DNA of 7,211 nt from Bacteroidales bacterium (GTDB lineage Bacteria; Bacteroidota; Bacteroidia; Bacteroidales; UBA932): positions 1 to 7,211 of the forward strand of contig SFJB01000090.1 in assembly GCA_004555145.1 (NCBI GenBank). The letters are read 5' to 3'. Every line of letters begins with the position of its first letter. The first letter of the stretch is position 1. The position numbers were made by a program, and so were the translations under genes. The notes under the pieces were generated by a model. That model was not told the origin of the DNA and made no database searches. It saw only the letters and a list, made by a program, of their open reading frames with translations. Positions 1 through 4,600 of this stretch are shown one piece after another.

Positions 1-606
1 TACCGGTACAGGCTGGAGTCTGCAAACACTTTTTCAGACTGGATAACGCTGCTGGGAAAGAGCGACATTTCGGCAGACACGGTGAACTCAGGGGCCATTG
101 CCAATGTGGTAGCTTCTGCCCAATCTACCTATGTGGTGCAGCTTGGCGTTGCAGATGATGTTGGAGAGGCTGCTGCGATCCAGTTCATCATTCCCACGGA
201 CTTTGTGACCATAGACTGCCCGGACGCCTACGTAGGCCGGAGAATGGGCCTTTTCCGCTATGTGGATGGCACAGAGGAGGACGGACTGTACATGGGCCTT
301 CCGATCTTCGGCGGATCTATCGACTCGCTGAAGCTGGGAACCAGGCTGACGGCAACGGAGGAGTCCCCCATCAATCTGGACGACATCCTGACACCGGGAT
401 GCTATTACTCGCCCAACGCGACCAACAGCCAGTATATCACCAACACGCCTTACACAAGCGGAGGATTTAAGCTTGAGGTACGGGAAATTTTCAGCAAAGA
501 CACCATACGGCAGCAGATAGACTATGGCAGCACAATTTTGCTGAGGCACTGGAATGGCGAAGCATGGAGCGCATGGCTTCGCGTTTTGACAGAAACGATG
601 AATTAA
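1..606 (+). CDS. Phage tail fibre / tail appendage protein, C-terminal part with pyocin-knob-like domain (5' truncated by window edge)
   Basis: The frame is open from base 1 and ends at TAA 604-606, giving 201 visible residues. A GTG at 82 could be read as a start, but it has no ribosome binding site and the frame continues upstream with similar sequence, so I treat the gene as running in from the left. The final ~75 residues (about 123-197 of the visible part) look like a pyocin knob domain: the segment NLDDILTPGCYY opens it, a Gly-rich turn (TSGGFKLEV) follows, and it closes with LLRHWNGEAWSAWLRV, the usual aromatic ending of such domains in phage fibres and tailocins. The preceding ~110 residues are beta-rich and unassigned. 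Fibres of this kind are trimeric, sit at the tail tip or baseplate and help in host binding. The knob call is from motif recognition, and the role follows from family knowledge and gene order. Confidence 0.8.
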   Translation, partial: YRYRLESANTFSDWITLLGKSDISADTVNSGAIANVVASAQSTYVVQLGVADDVGEAAAIQFIIPTDFVTIDCPDAYVGRRMGLFRYVDGTEEDGLYMGLPIFGGSIDSLKLGTRLTATEESPINLDDILTPGCYYSPNATNSQYITNTPYTSGGFKLEVREIFSKDTIRQQIDYGSTILLRHWNGEAWSAWLRVLTETMN

Positions 607-612
607 ACCCAG

Positions 613-620
613 AAGGAGGA
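613..620 (+). promoter_or_regulatory. Ribosome binding site of the 353-residue protein gene
   Basis: AAGGAGGA lies 5 bases before ATG 626 and fits the 16S rRNA anti-Shine-Dalgarno sequence almost perfectly. It fixes the start of the downstream gene. It lies in a 19-base gap after the fibre stop codon, which leaves no room for a separate promoter and supports co-transcription. Confidence 0.85.
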
Positions 621-625
621 TCATT

Positions 626-1687
626 ATGGCGACTTACAGCTACAAAGAATATCAGGAGGGCGACGCCGTGAAGCAGGCGCAGGCGGCGCTTCAGCAGCAG
701 CTTGCGAACAAGCCGGGGGAATACCAGTCCCAGTGGCAGAGCAGCCTGGACGAGGCGATGAAAAAGATCCTCAACAGGGAGAAGTTCTCCTACGACCTGA
801 ACGGGGACGCCCTGTACCAGCAGTATAAGGACAGATACATCCAGCAGGGCCAGATGGCAATGCAGGACACCATGGGCCAGGCGGCGGCGCTTACCGGGGG
901 CTACGGCAACTCCTACGCCCAGGGCGTGGGCCAGCAGACCTACCAGGGCTACCTCCAGGGGCTGAACGACAAGGTGCCGGAGCTATATCGGCTGGCCCTT
1001 GACAAATACAACCAGGAGACATCTGACCTGTATAACCAGTATTCCCTGCTTGGCCAGAGAGAGAATCAGGACTACGGCAGGTACAGAGACACAGTTTCCG
1101 ACTGGAACACCGAGAGAGACTACCTTACCAACCGCTACGACAGCGAGCGTTCCTACGACTACGGCAAATACGCGGACGAGAGGGACTTCGGATACCGGCA
1201 GTACCAGGACGAGGTTGCCAGGGGCCAGTGGGAGAAGGAGTTTGAAGAGGCCCGCAGGCAGTTCAACGCGGCAAACGGCATTGTCACAGAGGGTGGTTCG
1301 GGTGGGTCTTCCGGCGGTTCCGGCAGCGGATCGGGCAACGGCTCCGGAAGTGGTTCCCGCGGCTCCAACTATAACAACGAAGGGCTGACAAGAGAGCAGG
1401 TGAAGGCATTGCAGCAGGCTATGGGCATGAGGAACGCAGACGGCTACTCCGGCACCAACACCCAGGCTGCCTTTGGTTCACTTGGATATGGAAGCGCGAC
1501 AGAGGCTTATAACGCACTGGTGGTCAATGGAGGAAAGAAGAAGGCTTCTTACAATTTCGGAGAGCTTATGGACGCGGCAGCCAGTGGAATGTCTAAAGCG
1601 CAGATTGAGGCACAACTGAAAAAAAGAGGCGTGGACACAAGCGACCCGCTGGTTCAGGCGGATATTAAAAAGGCACTGAGCAAATAA
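626..1687 (+). CDS. Putative phage virion / ejection-associated protein of unknown function: Gln/Tyr-rich, Gly/Ser linker, PG-binding-like repeat
   Basis: Complete gene of 353 residues; the start is fixed by the Shine-Dalgarno at 613-620. I recognise the N-terminal half (around FSYDLNGDALYQQYKD and MGQAAALTGGYGNSYAQ, residues 54-99) from many Clostridia phage proteins, but know of no assigned function. Residues 1-50 are Gln/Ala-rich helix. Residues 140-205 form a highly charged, tyrosine-rich stretch with recurring Tyr-x-Tyr/Asp-Glu-Arg-Asp units, probably a long helix or coiled coil. Residues 223-247 are a Gly/Ser linker. Residues 254-298 (EQVKALQQAMG, then DGYSGTNTQAAF) resemble a peptidoglycan-binding type 1 repeat; this is weak and judged by eye. 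Residues 311-352 are a short helical tail. There is no cysteine, signal peptide or membrane segment. It lies between a tail fibre gene and a giant polyvalent protein gene, 11 bases from the latter. I infer a structural or injected virion protein. Alternatives are a tail-associated adaptor or a wall-binding component. The gene call is firm and the function is not. Confidence 0.85.
   Translation: MATYSYKEYQEGDAVKQAQAALQQQLANKPGEYQSQWQSSLDEAMKKILNREKFSYDLNGDALYQQYKDRYIQQGQMAMQDTMGQAAALTGGYGNSYAQGVGQQTYQGYLQGLNDKVPELYRLALDKYNQETSDLYNQYSLLGQRENQDYGRYRDTVSDWNTERDYLTNRYDSERSYDYGKYADERDFGYRQYQDEVARGQWEKEFEEARRQFNAANGIVTEGGSGGSSGGSGSGSGNGSGSGSRGSNYNNEGLTREQVKALQQAMGMRNADGYSGTNTQAAFGSLGYGSATEAYNALVVNGGKKKASYNFGELMDAAASGMSKAQIEAQLKKRGVDTSDPLVQADIKKALSK
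1292..1366 (+). repeat. Low-complexity Gly/Ser-coding tract (protein linker)
   Basis: This tract encodes residues 223-247 of the 353-residue protein, almost entirely Gly and Ser with single Asn and Arg residues. At DNA level it is an imperfect run of GGN/TCN/AGC units with mixed codons. It therefore looks maintained as a flexible linker rather than being a recent slippage expansion. It separates the conserved helical part from the small C-terminal domain. Confidence 0.75.
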
Positions 1688-1693
1688 GGAGGG
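1688..1693 (+). promoter_or_regulatory. Ribosome binding site of the giant polyvalent protein gene
   Basis: GGAGGG begins directly after the TAA (1685-1687) of the upstream gene and ends 5 bases before ATG 1699. The stop codon's own As extend the match to AAGGAGG. The 11-base gap argues for translation from the same transcript as the upstream gene and supports ATG 1699 as the start. Confidence 0.85.
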
Positions 1694-1698
1694 ATATC

Positions 1699-4600
1699 AT
1701 GGCAATAAGTGGCGACAACAAACGCAAATCTTTGCTTCAGGAATTTGTGGACGAGAACGGCACAAGCGGACTGAACCAGAATTATGTGAAAAAAGCGCTG
1801 AAAAACGGCGGTGGTTTTGGCGCTACAGCCGGCGGCACATACATCGACGACGAGGGATACCAGTACATCAAGCCCTTCCGGAAAAGCGGAGAAAGAGGCC
1901 CCAATGTATATGTCGGCAGGCAGTATGGCCGAAACGAAACTACCACAATCACCGGGCCTGACGGAGTAAACGAGTGGTTTGAGAACGCCCGCTTTACGCT
2001 CAGTTCCCTTTCAGATTATAACGACAAAAACAAGGACACTTATGACCGGGACTACGGCTCTTCCTTCAGCTCAAGAATCAGTGAGCTCATGGCGTCCGCA
2101 AAGGATGTGGAGGACTACCTTGTGGAGCACCAGGGGGAGATAACAAATTTCGACGATCTTTACAGCTCCCTGGCTGGTTACCAGAACGCACTGATGCAGT
2201 ATGATGTAGGGAACTATTCCAGAAAGCAGTATTATTCCCAATGGGAGAATGAGGACTCATATAACAGCTACCTCTCCCAGCTGGAAGAACTGGAAAGACT
2301 CCGCAATTTTGATACCGCTTCGGCGCAGAAGGAACTGGATGACCTGAACGCGGTGCTTGAGCAGGCAAAGCAGTACCAGGCGCAGATGGACAGATACGTC
2401 TCCGGCGCAGGCCAAGACGAGGCATTGTATATCAGCGCGCTTACGAAGCGTAACTCTCTGCTGAAAAAATACGGCTACAGCGACATTGACGAGCTGGAAA
2501 AGACCATATCACAGAAAAACGTGGATTTCCACCGGGCAACACGATTTCAGAGCGGAGAGCAACTGACCAACGACGCGATCAACGCCCAGGACTTTGAGGA
2601 ATATGCCAGGATGGGCGCAGAGCTGAGTAACCCTGACCACAACAGCTTCGCCATAGGCTCATGGCACCCTTTTGACGGCAAAGTTCAGAACAAGGTCACC
2701 TACTCAAGGGATAACTATTATAACATCATTCAGGCGGCCAAATCCGGCGCACATACAGACGGAGACATCATCTACCACTACATGACGGATGATGAGGTGA
2801 AGATCCACAACTACTACCTTGCCAAGTACGGCGAGGAGAAGGCGGACGAATACCTGGACAGTATTGAGGAGCAGCTCAACGCCAGACTGGCATCGGGAAT
2901 GTTTGAGGATCTGGAAGGGAAGACTGCCCAGGAGCTTGTATTCGGCATCTCCGCAGGAATTGACCAGTTCGGTTCCGGCATGAAGTCACTGTTCTCCGGC
3001 GAGGATTACATCCCAGTATCCGCCATGCAGATCGCCTCCCAGATGGTGAGAGAGGATCTTGCGGACAACGGGATGAAGCTGCCGGAGGCCGTCGGAGGCG
3101 CGTCTCTTGGCCAAGTGGCCTATGACGCGGTTACCACGGGAGCGAATATGCTGCCCTCCATATTGACCTCATCTCTTGTCGGTATGCTCAACCCGGCTGC
3201 CGGCGCTTTTACCGGCGCTGCACTGCTGGGCGCTTCCGCTTCGGGAAACGCCTATCAGGAGATGCTGAACCTGGGATATGACAAGGGGCAGGCCAGGGCA
3301 TACTCCGCGCTTGTGGGCGCGTCTGAGGCCGGGCTACAGTATCTGCTGGGCGGCATCGGAAAGCTGGGCGGCAAGGTGAGCGGAAAAGTGCTTTCCAAGT
3401 TGGTGAGCAACGTGGACAATGCATTCGCCCGCACGGCCATAAAGATTGGCGGCAACATGCTTTCCGAGGGCGCAGAGGAATACCTTCAGGAGATCCTGAC
3501 ACCCTGGTTTGAAAATCTCACGCTGTATACCGAGAATGAGATCGAACTGATTACGCCCGAATCGCTGTATTCCGGCCTGCTGGGCGCGCTGACGGCGGGA
3601 TTCATGGATGGAGGCTCTACCGTAAAAGGAGAGATTAACACATACAATACCGGCAAGACGCTCCAGAAGGCTGACATTTCAGCGGAGAGACTTGCCAGGC
3701 TGGGTAAGACCTTCTCCGCAGACTCTGTGGCCTATCAGCTGGCAGGCCGCGTGAATGAGAACACCGGCGCATACACCATGGGCAGGCTGTTCAACGAGAT
3801 CGGCGCTACGCTGACGGAGCAGAACCAGGCGGAGATCACCAAGTCTCTTGAGCGAAAGGGCGTGGCCCATGACGATGCGGTAACCATATCCGAGACGCTG
3901 GCCGCAGTGGTTGAGGGCAGGACACTCAGTGAAAGACAGGCCGCCGTGCTGAACGCCAACGACGTGGTGAGCAAGACGGTGATGGATGTGATCATCAACC
4001 CCAACTCCACCGTGAACCAGAGGACGCAGAATTATAACGATGCCCTGATGTCCCTTGCCAGAGAGAAGGCGGGAAAGAAAGCCACCGCAGATACCACGGC
4101 TTCTGCCGAGGATGTTACAGGGGAGCCGGCAACGCCTGCCGAGGGTAAAGTTACGTCCCCTGTTGATGATGTGTCTGAGCGCGTTCTGGAGGCTTCTGCA
4201 GACGGCAAGACAGTGCGCAAGAGCAACGGGGAGGAAGTGAAAATTGCGCGGATCGCCTCCACCAAGGACGGCAAGATGACGCTGAAGCTGGACACCGGCG
4301 AGACTGTGAACGCCGAGGACGTGAGCTACGCTTCCGAAGGTGAGGCACTGGTGTATGAGACGGTGGCCAGGCTCAACACCAACGTGGAGGCTGCCAATGC
4401 GCTGGTGGATGCCTACGACCCCTCCATGTCCGCTGAGGTGTACGCCAGGGGCATTGAGGAGGCATACCGATACGGCATGTATAACTTCTCTGTCAAGGAG
4501 ATGGCAGACAAAAGCTCCTTTGCCTCTGAGCTCACTCAGGTACAGAGAAACACCGCCTACAAGCTGGGACAGATCTTCGGCGGCAGAGAGGTGGCAAAGC

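Noticed and set aside
82..84. GTG as the true start of the first gene
   Set aside because: There is no Shine-Dalgarno sequence before it, and the frame is open back to base 1 with compatible protein sequence, so the gene starts outside the window.
88..624. 178-codon minus-strand open frame opposite the fibre gene
   Set aside because: It is antisense to a recognisable pyocin-knob protein and its translation has no recognisable domain.
1292..1366. Gly/Ser tract as a tandem repeat or hypervariable contingency locus
   Set aside because: The codons are mixed and there is no exact DNA repeat unit long enough to promote slippage. It is better explained as an ordinary protein linker.
999..1388. 129-codon plus-strand frame inside the 353-residue gene
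   Set aside because: The Thr/Arg-rich translation comes from reading the Tyr/Asp/Arg repeat and Gly/Ser linker out of frame. The main frame has the better start, ribosome binding site and conserved-looking sequence.
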